Positions 24,701 through 35,583 of a stretch of 64,000 bases of DNA are shown piece by piece. A program made the position numbers and the translations under genes. Source of the stretch: JABJAG01 sp038137215. Its GTDB lineage: Bacteria > Pseudomonadota > Alphaproteobacteria > UBA6615. The stretch covers positions 100,494 to 164,493 of the forward strand of contig JAYQBG010000002.1 of the NCBI GenBank assembly GCA_038137215.1. Direction: 5' to 3'. Under the pieces are notes generated by a model that saw only the letters and a list, made by a program, of their open reading frames with translations, searched no databases and was not told the origin of the DNA. The number at the start of each line of letters is the position of its first letter. Position 1 is the stretch's first letter.

Positions 24701-25576
24701 ATGTCTGTACTCGTCAGCAAAGAAACGAAAGTCATCTGCCAGGGCTTTACCGGCGCCCAGGGCACATTCCATTCCGAACAGGCCATCGCCTATGGCACGA
24801 AGATGGTCGGCGGCGTGACCCCGGGCAAAGGTGGCTCCACCCATCTCGACCTGCCGGTTTTCGACACGGTCGATCAGGCGGTGGCGCAGACCGGTGCCGA
24901 CGCCTCGGTGATCTATGTCCCGCCGCCCTTCGCCGCGGATGCCATCGTCGAAGCCGTCGATGCGGGCGTCGGCCTGGTGGTTTGCATCACCGAAGGCATT
25001 CCCGTGCTCGATATGGTGAAGGTCAAGCGCGCGCTCGACGGGTCGGACACGCGCCTGATCGGGCCGAACTGCCCGGGCGTCATCACGCCGGACGAATGCA
25101 AGATCGGGATCAGGCCCGGCCACATTCATCAGCGCGGCAAGATCGGCATTGTGTCCCGTTCGGGCACCCTGACCTATGAAGCTGTCGGCCAGACCACGGC
25201 GGTCGGGCTGGGCCAGACCACCTGCATCGGGATTGGCGGTGACCCGGTCAACGGCACGAATTTCATCGATTGCCTCGAACTGTTCCTCGACGATGACGAG
25301 ACCGAAGGAATCATCATGATTGGTGAGATCGGAGGCTCAGCCGAGGAAGACGCGGCAGCGTTCATCAAGGATTCCAAGACCAAGAAGCCGATGGCAGGCT
25401 TCATCGCAGGTGTAACCGCACCTCCGGGTAAACGCATGGGCCATGCCGGTGCGATCATCTCGGGCGGCAAAGGCACAGCAGATGCCAAGATCGATGCGAT
25501 GAAATCAGCCGACATTCTTGTGGCCGATTCGCCGTCCGCTCTGGGGACGACGATGATGGCCGCCATGAAGGGCTAA
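24701..25576 (+). CDS. sucD: succinyl-CoA synthetase alpha subunit
   Basis: 291 aa. It binds CoA in the N-terminal Rossmann domain (CQGFTGAQGTFHSEQA near residue 13) and carries the phospho-histidine His248 in GKRMGHAGAIISGG. GPNCPGVITPDECKIGI at about 121-137 is a strong family marker. It is tightly linked to sucC, and sucA follows after 75 bp. Confidence 0.97.
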   Translation: MSVLVSKETKVICQGFTGAQGTFHSEQAIAYGTKMVGGVTPGKGGSTHLDLPVFDTVDQAVAQTGADASVIYVPPPFAADAIVEAVDAGVGLVVCITEGIPVLDMVKVKRALDGSDTRLIGPNCPGVITPDECKIGIRPGHIHQRGKIGIVSRSGTLTYEAVGQTTAVGLGQTTCIGIGGDPVNGTNFIDCLELFLDDDETEGIIMIGEIGGSAEEDAAAFIKDSKTKKPMAGFIAGVTAPPGKRMGHAGAIISGGKGTADAKIDAMKSADILVADSPSALGTTMMAAMKG

Positions 25577-25651
25577 GACTTAATTGTTAGTGCGACGGGG
25601 GACACCATCGCCTATCAACCGGGGACCGCAGCCTGACCGCGCGGCAAAACA

Positions 25652-28576
25652 ATGAGTAACTATATCGGCCATACGTCGTTTCTGAACGGCGCCAATGCCA
25701 CCTTCGTCGCCGAACTCTACTCCAAGTATCTCGAACGGCCCGAAAGCGTCGATCCCGAATGGGGTGATTTCTTCGGCTCCCTTCACGATGACGCCCGTGC
25801 ACTCCTGGAAGACCTGAAAGGGGCGAGCTGGGCGCCGCGTGGTTCGCAGGTCATTGGCGGCGGAAACGGCGCCGGCGGCAATGGTCACGCAGCGCGGATT
25901 GCCGACGCCAACAACGGCGCCGCACTGAAAGGCGCGCCCCTGTCCTATGGTGCCCCCGCCGAAGCCAGCGCGGCCCCGGACCAGGTTCGCCGTGCGACAC
26001 TGGATTCCATTCGCGCCCTGATGCTGATCCGCGCCTACCGAGTCCGTGGTCATCTGGAAGCCAATCTCGACCCGCTTGGCCTGATGAAGCCCGAGGCCCA
26101 TCCCGAACTCGACCCCAAGACCTACGGGTTTGCCGAGTCCGACATGGACCGTCCGATCTTCATCAATTACGTGCTCGGGCTGGAAACCGCCACGATGCGC
26201 CAGATCATAGATGTCGTCCGCGAGACCTATTGCGGCAATATCGGTGTCGAATTCATGCACATCCAGGGTCCGGAAGAAAAAGCCTGGATCCAGGAACGCA
26301 TCGAGGGCGAACGCAACCACACCGAGTTCACCAAGCGCGGCAAGGAAGCCATCCTCGGTGCGCTGACCCGTGCGGAAATCTTCGAGCAATTCCTCGACAA
26401 GAAATACACCGGGGCCAAGCGGTTCGGTCTGGAAGGCGGCGAATCCCTGATCCCGGCGCTCGAACAGATCGTCAAGCGCGGCGGACAGCTCGGCCTACGC
26501 GAACTGGTGATCGGCATGCCCCATCGCGGCCGGCTGAACGTGCTGACCAACTTCATGGACAAGCCGTTCCGCGCCATGTTCTCGGAATTCGAGGGCAACT
26601 CCCCGAACCCGGAAGACGTCATGGGTTCGGGCGATGTGAAATACCATCTCGGGACCTCCTCGGACCGCACCTTCGACGGCAACACGGTGCATCTGTCCCT
26701 GACCCCCAACCCCAGCCATCTGGAAGCGGTCAACACGGTCGTTCTGGGGAAGGTGCGCGCCAAGCAGCAGCTTCGTTCGGATGTAGAGCGGCACAAGGTG
26801 ATGGGCATCCTGATGCATGGCGATGCAGCGTTCGCGGGCCAGGGCCTCGTGGCCGAAACACTGGATCTGTCACAGCTCCGCGGCTACCGTACCGGCGGCA
26901 CGGTCCATGTGATCGTGAACAACCAGATCGGCTTCACAACCAATCCGACCGCCGCGCGTTCATCGCCCTATTCCTCGGATGTCGCGAAGATGATCCAGGC
27001 GCCGATTTTCCATGTGAACGGAGACGATCCGGAATCCACGGTGCACGCCGCCCGGATCGCGACCGAGTACCGTTACCGGTTCAAGGCCGATGTTGTCTTC
27101 GACCTTTGGGGATATCGCCGCGCGGGACACAACGAATCCGACGAGCCAGCCTTCACCCAGCCCCTGATGTACGATTCTATCTCGGAACAGCCGACAACCC
27201 GCGCGCTCTACGCCAAGCAGCTGGAAGACGAAGGCGTCATTCCCCAGGGCGGCGGCGACCGGATGGTCGAAGAGTTCCAGGACTTCCTGGAACAGGAATT
27301 CGAAGCCGCCAAAAGCTACAAGCCGAACAAGGCAGACTGGCTGGAAGGTCGCTGGGCCGATCTGGGCATGGCCGACGGTGAAGAGGAACAGCGCGGCGAA
27401 ACCGCTGCCGATATGGAACTCCTCAAGGAGGTCGGTCACACCATTTCCGAACCACCCGAAGGTTTCAACGCGAACTCGAAAATCCTCCGCCAGCTTAAGA
27501 ACAAGCGGAAGATGATCGACACCGGCGAAGGGATCGACTGGGCCACCGGCGAGGCGCTGGCCTTCGGCACGCTGCTGTGTGAATCCACCCCGGTTCGCCT
27601 TTCCGGCGAAGATGTCGGTCGTGGCACCTTCTCCCAGCGTCACGCGGTGTTGATCGACCAGGTCAACGAGGACAAGTATTTCCCGCTCTCGAACATCCGC
27701 TACGGGCAAGCCCCGATCGAGGTGATCGACAGCCCGCTCTCGGAATTCGGCGTGCTCGGCTTCGAATATGGCTACAGCCAGGCCGAACCCCATGCGCTGG
27801 TTTTGTGGGAAGCCCAGTTTGGCGATTTCGCCAATGGTGCACAGGTCATCATCGACCAGTTCATCGCATCGGGTGAGTCCAAATGGCTCCGCATGTCCGG
27901 CCTGGTGATGCTTCTACCCCACGGCTACGAAGGACAGGGCCCGGAACATTCCTCGGCCAAACTCGAGCGCTACCTGCAACTTTGCGCAGAGAACAACATG
28001 CAGGTGTGCAACATCACCACGCCCGCGAATTACTACCACGCGCTCCGCCGCCAGGTGCATCGCAACTTCCGCAAGCCGCTGGTTGTGATGACGCCGAAGT
28101 CGCTTCTGCGTCACAAGCTCTGCGTCTCGAAACTGGAAGATTTCGGGCCCGGCACAAGTTTCCACCGCGTGCTCCACGACGATGAGAAGCTTTGTGAGGA
28201 CAAGGATGTGAAGCGGGTCGTTCTGTGCTCGGGCAAGGTCTATTACGACCTGTTCGAGGAACGCGCCAAACGCGACATCAAGGACGTCTTCTTCCTGCGC
28301 ATGGAACAGCTGTATCCGTTCCCGAAAAAGGCACTAGTGAAGGAACTTTCGCGCTTCAAACACGCCGAGACCGTCTGGTGCCAGGAAGAGCCAGAGAACA
28401 TGGGCGCCTGGACCTTCCTTGACCGCCGCCTGGAAGCGGTTCTCACCGAAATCGATGCGCAACACAAACGTCCGGTCTATGTCGGACGACCCGAAGCAGC
28501 CTCTCCCGCCACGGGCAATGCCGCACGCCACCGGCGCGAGCAGGCAAAACTCATTGACGAAGCCCTGACCCTCTAA
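25652..28576 (+). CDS. sucA: 2-oxoglutarate dehydrogenase E1 component
   Basis: 974 aa, thiamin-diphosphate-dependent decarboxylase of the 2-oxoglutarate dehydrogenase complex. The N-terminus SFLNGANATFVAELY is the E1o signature that contacts the E2 core. A Gly/Asn/Ala-rich linker follows near residues 68-90. GMPHRGRLNVL and HGDAAFAGQGLVAETL near the middle supply cofactor contacts, and LLPHGYEGQGPEHSSA in the C-terminal half is the catalytic His block. Length is slightly above the E. coli protein. It leads the sucA-sucB-lpdA group. Confidence 0.97.
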   Translation: MSNYIGHTSFLNGANATFVAELYSKYLERPESVDPEWGDFFGSLHDDARALLEDLKGASWAPRGSQVIGGGNGAGGNGHAARIADANNGAALKGAPLSYGAPAEASAAPDQVRRATLDSIRALMLIRAYRVRGHLEANLDPLGLMKPEAHPELDPKTYGFAESDMDRPIFINYVLGLETATMRQIIDVVRETYCGNIGVEFMHIQGPEEKAWIQERIEGERNHTEFTKRGKEAILGALTRAEIFEQFLDKKYTGAKRFGLEGGESLIPALEQIVKRGGQLGLRELVIGMPHRGRLNVLTNFMDKPFRAMFSEFEGNSPNPEDVMGSGDVKYHLGTSSDRTFDGNTVHLSLTPNPSHLEAVNTVVLGKVRAKQQLRSDVERHKVMGILMHGDAAFAGQGLVAETLDLSQLRGYRTGGTVHVIVNNQIGFTTNPTAARSSPYSSDVAKMIQAPIFHVNGDDPESTVHAARIATEYRYRFKADVVFDLWGYRRAGHNESDEPAFTQPLMYDSISEQPTTRALYAKQLEDEGVIPQGGGDRMVEEFQDFLEQEFEAAKSYKPNKADWLEGRWADLGMADGEEEQRGETAADMELLKEVGHTISEPPEGFNANSKILRQLKNKRKMIDTGEGIDWATGEALAFGTLLCESTPVRLSGEDVGRGTFSQRHAVLIDQVNEDKYFPLSNIRYGQAPIEVIDSPLSEFGVLGFEYGYSQAEPHALVLWEAQFGDFANGAQVIIDQFIASGESKWLRMSGLVMLLPHGYEGQGPEHSSAKLERYLQLCAENNMQVCNITTPANYYHALRRQVHRNFRKPLVVMTPKSLLRHKLCVSKLEDFGPGTSFHRVLHDDEKLCEDKDVKRVVLCSGKVYYDLFEERAKRDIKDVFFLRMEQLYPFPKKALVKELSRFKHAETVWCQEEPENMGAWTFLDRRLEAVLTEIDAQHKRPVYVGRPEAASPATGNAARHRREQAKLIDEALTL

Positions 28577-28613
28577 TCCGAGGCATCGGGACAACCACAG
28601 GAACGTTTAGAAA

Positions 28614-30242
28614 ATGGCGACGGAAATCAAAGTGCCCGACATGGGCGAGTCAGTCACCGAAGGCACGGTGGCCCGCTGGTTCAAGAAGGTCGGTGAAGCC
28701 ATCGCGGCAGACGAGCCCCTGGTCGAGATCGAGACCGACAAGGTTACCGTCGAAGTGCCGGCACCCAGTTCGGGCGTTCTGACAGAGATCAAGGCCGAGG
28801 AAGGCGTCGATGTGGAGGTTGGCAGCGTCATCGGAGCGATCGACGAAAGCGCAACGGCTGCACCATCGGCCGGTAAATCCGACGATGCCCCGGCGCGGAG
28901 CGCAGCGGACAAGGCGGCAGACAAGCCCGCATTCGACGCAGCACCATCGGGTGGCGCGGCATCCGGCGAGGGCGATGCCATCAATATCACCGTGCCGGAT
29001 CTCGGGGAATCCGTGGCCGAAGGCACGGTGGGGCGCTGGCTGAAGAAGGTCGGCGATTCCTTTGAAGCCGATGAAGCCATTGTCGAGATCGAGACCGACA
29101 AGGTCACAGCAGAACTCCCGGCCCCGAGCGCCGGGACACTGGCCGAGATCGTTGCCGAAGAAGGCGCCGATGTCGAAGTCGGCGCGGTCGTGGGGCGGAT
29201 CACGACCGGCGCGGGCGCGCCCGCTAAACCGGCCCAGCCCACCGAAGACAAAGCCGAAGCCGAAGCGGCCGAGACGCCTGCCGAATCCGGCGGGACAGCG
29301 AATACCGATCTGCCGCTGGCCCCGGCGGTGCGCAAACTGGTTGAGGAAAACGGCCTGAATCCGGCCGATATCAAGGCCACCGGCCGTGACGGGCGGATCA
29401 CCAAGGGTGATATTCTGCGCCATCTGGAAAGCGGTGGCGATTCTGCCAAGGCACCCGCAAAGGCGGCTGCGGCCCCCGCCGCCGCGCCTGCCGCACCGGC
29501 ATTTGTGTCCACCGACGAACTTCCCGACCGCCCGGAAGACCCGCGCGGTGAAGAACGTGTGCGCATGACCAAGTTGCGCCAGACCGTCGCGACCCGCCTG
29601 AAAGAGGCGCAGAACACGGCTGCGATGCTGACGACCTTCAACGAGATCGACATGCAGGCCGTGATGGATCTGCGGGCACGGTACAAGGATGACTTCGAGA
29701 AGAAGCACGGCATCAAGCTCGGCTTCATGAGCATCTTCGTCAAAGCGGCGATCAACGCGCTGCAGGAAATCCCCGCCGTGAACGCCGAGATCTTTGGCGA
29801 CCAGATCATCTACAAGGATTACTACGATATCGGGATCGCCGTGGGCGGTGCACAGGGTCTCGTGGTGCCGGTGATGCGGGACGCCGATCAGAAGAACTTT
29901 GCCGAGATCGAATCCGGCATTTCCGACTTTGGCCAGCGTGCGCGCGACGGCAAACTGTCCATGGCAGAATTGACCGGCGGAACCTTCACGATCACCAATG
30001 GCGGCATCTTTGGCTCGATGCTGTCCACGCCGATCCTGAACCCGCCGCAATCGGGCATTCTGGGCATGCACAATATTGTCAAACGCCCGGTTGTGGTAGA
30101 CGATGAGATCGTGATCCGGCCGATGATGTACGTGGCTCTGAGCTATGATCATCGGATTGTCGATGGCCGCGAAGCGGTGACCTTCCTCGTCCGGATCAAG
30201 CAGGCGATCGAGGATCCGGAACGCCTTCTGATCGGGGTTTAA
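28614..30242 (+). CDS. sucB: 2-oxoglutarate dehydrogenase E2 with two lipoyl domains
   Basis: 542 aa, dihydrolipoyl succinyltransferase. Two lipoyl domains are visible, residues about 2-77 and 122-197, each with the lipoylation motif EIETDKVT (Lys43 and Lys163, exactly 120 residues apart). An E3/E1-binding domain lies at about 233-270 (LAPAVRKLVEENGLNPADI), then an Ala/Pro linker and the catalytic domain from about 313, with His513 and Asp517 in DHRIVDG. Most E2o proteins have one lipoyl domain and about 400 residues, so the duplication explains the extra length. Direct position between sucA and lpdA fixes the complex assignment. Confidence 0.95.
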   Translation: MATEIKVPDMGESVTEGTVARWFKKVGEAIAADEPLVEIETDKVTVEVPAPSSGVLTEIKAEEGVDVEVGSVIGAIDESATAAPSAGKSDDAPARSAADKAADKPAFDAAPSGGAASGEGDAINITVPDLGESVAEGTVGRWLKKVGDSFEADEAIVEIETDKVTAELPAPSAGTLAEIVAEEGADVEVGAVVGRITTGAGAPAKPAQPTEDKAEAEAAETPAESGGTANTDLPLAPAVRKLVEENGLNPADIKATGRDGRITKGDILRHLESGGDSAKAPAKAAAAPAAAPAAPAFVSTDELPDRPEDPRGEERVRMTKLRQTVATRLKEAQNTAAMLTTFNEIDMQAVMDLRARYKDDFEKKHGIKLGFMSIFVKAAINALQEIPAVNAEIFGDQIIYKDYYDIGIAVGGAQGLVVPVMRDADQKNFAEIESGISDFGQRARDGKLSMAELTGGTFTITNGGIFGSMLSTPILNPPQSGILGMHNIVKRPVVVDDEIVIRPMMYVALSYDHRIVDGREAVTFLVRIKQAIEDPERLLIGV

Positions 30243-30247
30243 GACTT

Positions 30248-31660
<1,413 letters not shown>

Positions 31661-31675
31661 GCAGGGCCGCTTCGC

Positions 31676-32053
31676 CTATCGCGCGGATGGCAGGTGCTGT
31701 CTGACGCTTTGGGCGAGTTCGGCAAGATCGAGCGGCTTGCGCAGAAGCTCCGTAGCCTCGGCTTCAAGAGCCTCGGCCTCGGCCTCACGCAGAACCTGCC
31801 CCGTAACCACAATGATGGGGAGTTCGGCGTCCTACGCGCGAATCTTTCGAATGAGCTCGATGCCATCCCCATCGGGCATCCGCAGGTCGGTCACGATCAT
31901 GTCTGCCGGGTCATCGACATGACAGGCTAGTGCCGCGCGTCCACTGCTCGCTGTGCTGGTCCGCACTTCTCCGGATTCGAGAAACTTCGAAACCTGGTTG
32001 GCAGCCAGCGGCTCGTCGTCCACAACGAGAATATGCAGGGCCGGCCCGGTCAT
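31676..32053 (-). pseudogene. response regulator receiver domain, in-frame stop
   Basis: A single-domain CheY-like receiver of about 125 codons. The first 73 codons give ILVVDDEPLAANQV (acidic pair) and MIVTDLRMPDGDG with phospho-acceptor Asp56. A TAG at 31832-31834 then interrupts it. The same frame continues with DAELPIIVVTGQ, the conserved Thr region, and ELLRKPLDLAEL, containing the conserved Lys, and ends at TAG 31676-31678. The family usually has Leu at the broken codon (TTG to TAG is one change). Without the second half the receiver cannot fold normally. It overlaps the histidine kinase end by four bases (ATGA). Confidence 0.82.
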
Positions 32054-33739
32054 GAGGCTGCTTCGGAAGATGGCGACATCTCGTCCTCTTTTGCCGCAGC
32101 GAGCCTGGGCAATTCGATCTGGAATACGGCACCATCACCGACATTCGAGACCGTCAGGCTTCCGTTCATCCCGCCGACAATTCCGTAGGAAATCGACAGA
32201 CCCAGACCGGTTCCGTCTCCGGGTGACTTGGTCGTGAAAAACGGCTCGAAGAGGCGTTCTATATGTTCTTCGGGCACACCCCCGCCATTGTCGCGCACCT
32301 CCACCATCACGGCATCGTTCTCCAGGTTTTCGGAGACCTCGATGGATATCTCCCCGCTGGCGATACCGCTGTTTTCCTGATGCTGGCGAACCGCATCACG
32401 GGCATTGAGAACGAGATTGACGATGACCTGCTCGAACCGGGACGGTTCTCCATAAATTCGGCCACATTTCGCAGGCGTACGCAGCGAGACACCGATGCTC
32501 CGCTCGGCCAGTTCGGGACGCAGCCAGGACAAAACCTGATTTGTCGCACGGACCGGATCGAAGGCAATTTTGCGGCCATAGTCGTCACGGCTGAAGATAC
32601 GCATGCTCTGGATGGTTTCGGCCATCCGCCACGTCTGCCCGCCAATCACCGAAAGCTGTCTGTCAATCTCGTCAGGGCTCGGATCGCCTGGATTGGCACG
32701 CAGCGTCTCCCGCGTGGAGTCCGTTGCCATGCGGATGATGTTGAGTGGCTGGTTCAATTCATGAACCACGCCCGCCGCCATCTCGCCGACAACGGCCAGC
32801 TTGCTAGTCTGTGCGAGCTGACAGTCCTTTTCTGCCAGACTGAGTGTGTCTGCCGCGACCTCTCGCGCCACGGCCACGACACGGCGGATGAAGACATAGG
32901 CCAGACCGAGCAGGATCAGCACCCCCGCGACCAGCCAGGGCAGCACCTGCACAAAAAGCGCCGAGCCCGGATGTGGCGGGGTCCAGACAAACCAGCCGGC
33001 GGGTACCCCCGATCCGTTCGGGAGCGGCGCGCACAGGCGATCGGCTCCCTTAGCCGGGCGATCGGGCATGATCGTGAGATCGTGAAACCCGAACTGCTCG
33101 GAGAGCATGGTGAGCACAGAAACCGTCAGGGCACGGGTGTGCACCAGAACGGGCGTGGCCGATAGGCGACTGTTCCGTGGTCGGATTTTCCGGTGTCAGC
33201 GCGCTCGCGGCCACAAGATGCACCACCCCATCCTTCAGCAGAAACGCTGAGACCGGCCTTGGTTCGATCATCGGCGTTCTGCGCGCCGCAGCGACAAGTT
33301 CGTTCAGGCCCTCGCCGAAACTCGAAAAGGCTTCATCGCGCGACATCACCCCGTCCCGATAAGCGAACAGGGTCCGGTCCTGCTCCGAGACAACGAAGGT
33401 CTCGCTGATATCGAATGTCTCGGCTGCATGGATGCCAATCGTCGCACTGGCCCATTCGAGGTTCGGTTCCTCGATCAGGTTCTCGATGGCCTGATCCCAC
33501 CATGTTTAGTCAAAGACCAGTTGCCTGAGATCATGCTCCATACCGTGCATCACAGCTGCCATCAGATCCGTTGAGGCATCCGCCGCCACTTCGTCCTGAC
33601 CGTGGGCCGCCACCCAGATCAGAACCAGCACCGCGGCCAGCGCCAACAGGCCGGCAACGACCACCGGCGCGATCAGTTTCAGCACAAAACCGGGTGCGCG
33701 TTGGTTGACGAGATCAGTCGAACTGGACATGTGTCGCAC
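32050..33739 (-). pseudogene. membrane sensor histidine kinase, stop codon and frameshift
   Basis: The first 77 codons give a membrane helix (residues about 20-44) and end in LRQLVFD at TAA 33506-33508. The frame then continues TWWDQAIENLIEEPNLEW, a CHASE4-like sensor segment, to about 33170, where the reading frame must change to reach VHTRALTVSVL and the rest. The intact 3' part has a second membrane helix, then a kinase core: H-box VVHELNQPLN, N-box NLVLNARDAV, G1 DNGGGVP, F-box EPFFTTK and G2 GTGLGLSIS. At least two lesions separate sensor and kinase, so a normal product is unlikely. The 3' open frame (32050-33144) could still give a truncated kinase. Confidence 0.8.
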
Positions 33740-33880
33740 TCAAAACAGGTGAAGCGCCGAAACTACGTGTGCTGAGGCGTGGCTGCAAACGGAACGAGGC
33801 CGCAGACGTCGATGATCTGATATAGTTTCCGGCACGCGAAGGGACATTCGTGGAACGGGATTACAACAAGGCAAACTCCT

Positions 33881-34597
33881 ATGGTCGGCAGATTGCGCAG
33901 GCTGACGCGCCGCCTCGGCTTTGACGTATCGCCCTTCCCGGGCGCGGCCTAACATTGGGAACGCATTATCTCGCTGTTGCACGCCCACGAAATCGCTTGC
34001 GTGCTCGACATCGGCGCCAATACCGGCCAATACGCCCGCGCCCTGCGACGCAACGGGTACGAACGAAACATCGTGTCCTTCGAGCCGCTTTCGGTCGTGC
34101 ACGCGGACCTCGAACGCCACGCCGCGGGAGATGCCCGCTGGCAGATCGCCCCCCGAACGGCCGTCGGGGCCGAATCGGGCGAGGTTGAAATCAACATCTC
34201 CGCCGAATCCGATATGAGCTCGGTGCTGCCCCTCGACGACACGGCCCGGGACCGCCTCGCCAGCTCTCGCATGCGCGACCTTGAAACGGTTCCGGTGACA
34301 ACGGTCGCATCGATTCTCGATACCTATGCGCAGGACACGCGCGGTGTCTTTCTGAAGTCGGACGCTCAGGGTTTTGAGGATCAGGTGCTCGACGGCATCG
34401 GCGAAAGCTGGGACCGGATCACAGGGCTGCAGCTCGAACTGTCCCTTCAGCCGATCTATGAAGGCCAGCCCGATCACCTGCCGCTGGTCCATCGCCTCGC
34501 CATAAAGGGCTTTCGCCCGCACCTGATCGTGCCGGGATACTGGAGCCGTCACTATGGCCGGATGCTGGAATACGACGCGGTGTTCTTCCGGGACTAG
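33881..34597 (+). pseudogene. FkbM family methyltransferase, early in-frame stop
   Basis: From ATG 33881 the frame reads a basic N-terminus (VGRLRRLTRRLGFDVSPFPG) and stops at TAA 33950-33952. The same frame resumes with HWERIISLLHAHEIACVLD and the SAM motif DIGANTGQYARALR, then SFEPL, FLKSDAQGFEDQVLDG and LQLELSLQPIY, all FkbM landmarks, to TAG 34597. The N-terminal 23 codons look homologous to the usual FkbM start, so the stop is probably a lesion. A shortened protein could be made from an internal TTG at 33977 and would keep the SAM fold, so loss of function is likely but not certain. The end overlaps convergent xerC by four bases. Confidence 0.7.
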
Positions 34598-35583
34598 TTA
34601 CGGCGCGCACGCGGATGGGCGCGGCTGTACACATCGATCAGCCGCGTGCTGTCCACATCGGTATAGCGCTGGGTCGTGGACAACGAGGCGTGGCCCAGAA
34701 GCTCCTGAATAGCGCGCAGGTCGCCGCCCGAGGCCAGCAGGTGGGTCGCAAAGGAATGACGCAGGGCGTGGGGCGTGGCCGCATCGGGCAGCCTCAGTTG
34801 CGCGCGCAGTTCCTGCATCCGTTTCTGGACCGTTCGCGCATTCAGCCGTCCGCCGCGTACCCCGAGAAAAAGCGGACCATCGGGCGCGACGGTATGGGGA
34901 CAACGCGCCATGTAGTCGTCGAGCGCCGCCCGCACCACCGGCAGCAGGGGCACCATGCGTGTCTTGCCGCCCTTGCCCGTCACGCTGAGCGCATCATCGA
35001 CAGGCAAATCGTCACGATTGAGGTCGAGAGCCTCTGAAATGCGCAGACCACAGCCATAGAGCAACAGCATCACGGCCAGGTCCCGCGCCCCCACCCAGCG
35101 CGGCGCATCCGGCCGCGCCGGTTGCACCACAGCCTCCATCAGGTCTCCGGTCTCCTGGTCGGCCAGGGCCTTGGGCACGGAACGTGGCAGTCGCGGGCCG
35201 CGCACGGCCCCGATGGCCGCGTTGTGTCCCAGTCCCTCGCGGTCGAGAAACCGAAAAAACATCCGGACCGAGGAAAGCGCACGCGCGGTGGAGGTCCGCG
35301 CATAGCCCTCGCCCACCCGCTTGGCCAGCCAGGCCCGGAAATCGCCGGTCCTGAGAGATGTGAGCCGGGCCAGCGAGACCCGTTCGCCGCAATGGATCGA
35401 GACAAAATCGAGAAATGCGGCCACGTCGCGAAGATAAGCGGCCACGGTGTGGTCCGAGGCCCGCCGTTCGGTGGCGAGTTGCGTTTGCCAGCGGGTCAGC
35501 GCATCACGCACACCGCCATCGACAGCCGATGGAGCGCTTGAGGGTACGTCTAGCGCGGCAGGTCGAGCCATGTCCGGATGCAA
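34594..35583 (-). CDS. xerC: tyrosine recombinase XerC
   Basis: 329 aa. It resolves chromosome dimers at dif together with XerD and FtsK. The N-terminal SAM-like DNA-binding domain covers about residues 25-120. The catalytic residues are visible: Arg in GCGLRISEAL, HALRHSFATHLL giving His-x-x-Arg, the second His in LLGHASLSTTQRYTDVD, and the nucleophile Tyr in the same stretch. The start overlaps the end of the DUF484 gene; Met5 is a possible alternative. The conserved order xerC-DUF484 supports the housekeeping recombinase rather than a mobile-element integrase. Confidence 0.93.
   Translation of the reverse strand: MHPDMARPAALDVPSSAPSAVDGGVRDALTRWQTQLATERRASDHTVAAYLRDVAAFLDFVSIHCGERVSLARLTSLRTGDFRAWLAKRVGEGYARTSTARALSSVRMFFRFLDREGLGHNAAIGAVRGPRLPRSVPKALADQETGDLMEAVVQPARPDAPRWVGARDLAVMLLLYGCGLRISEALDLNRDDLPVDDALSVTGKGGKTRMVPLLPVVRAALDDYMARCPHTVAPDGPLFLGVRGGRLNARTVQKRMQELRAQLRLPDAATPHALRHSFATHLLASGGDLRAIQELLGHASLSTTQRYTDVDSTRLIDVYSRAHPRARRN

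Noticed and set aside
28607..30152. 400- and 500-codon minus-strand frames
   Set aside because: Mirror the repetitive Ala/Glu codons of sucB; Ser/Ala-rich and Asp/His-rich translations without family character.
31832..33952. Stop-codon readthrough or a reassigned code
   Set aside because: Both TAG and TAA are involved, contexts differ, and one gene also needs a frameshift; decay is simpler.
34594..35583. Phage or island integrase
   Set aside because: Context with DUF484, transaldolase and priA is the housekeeping xerC neighbourhood.
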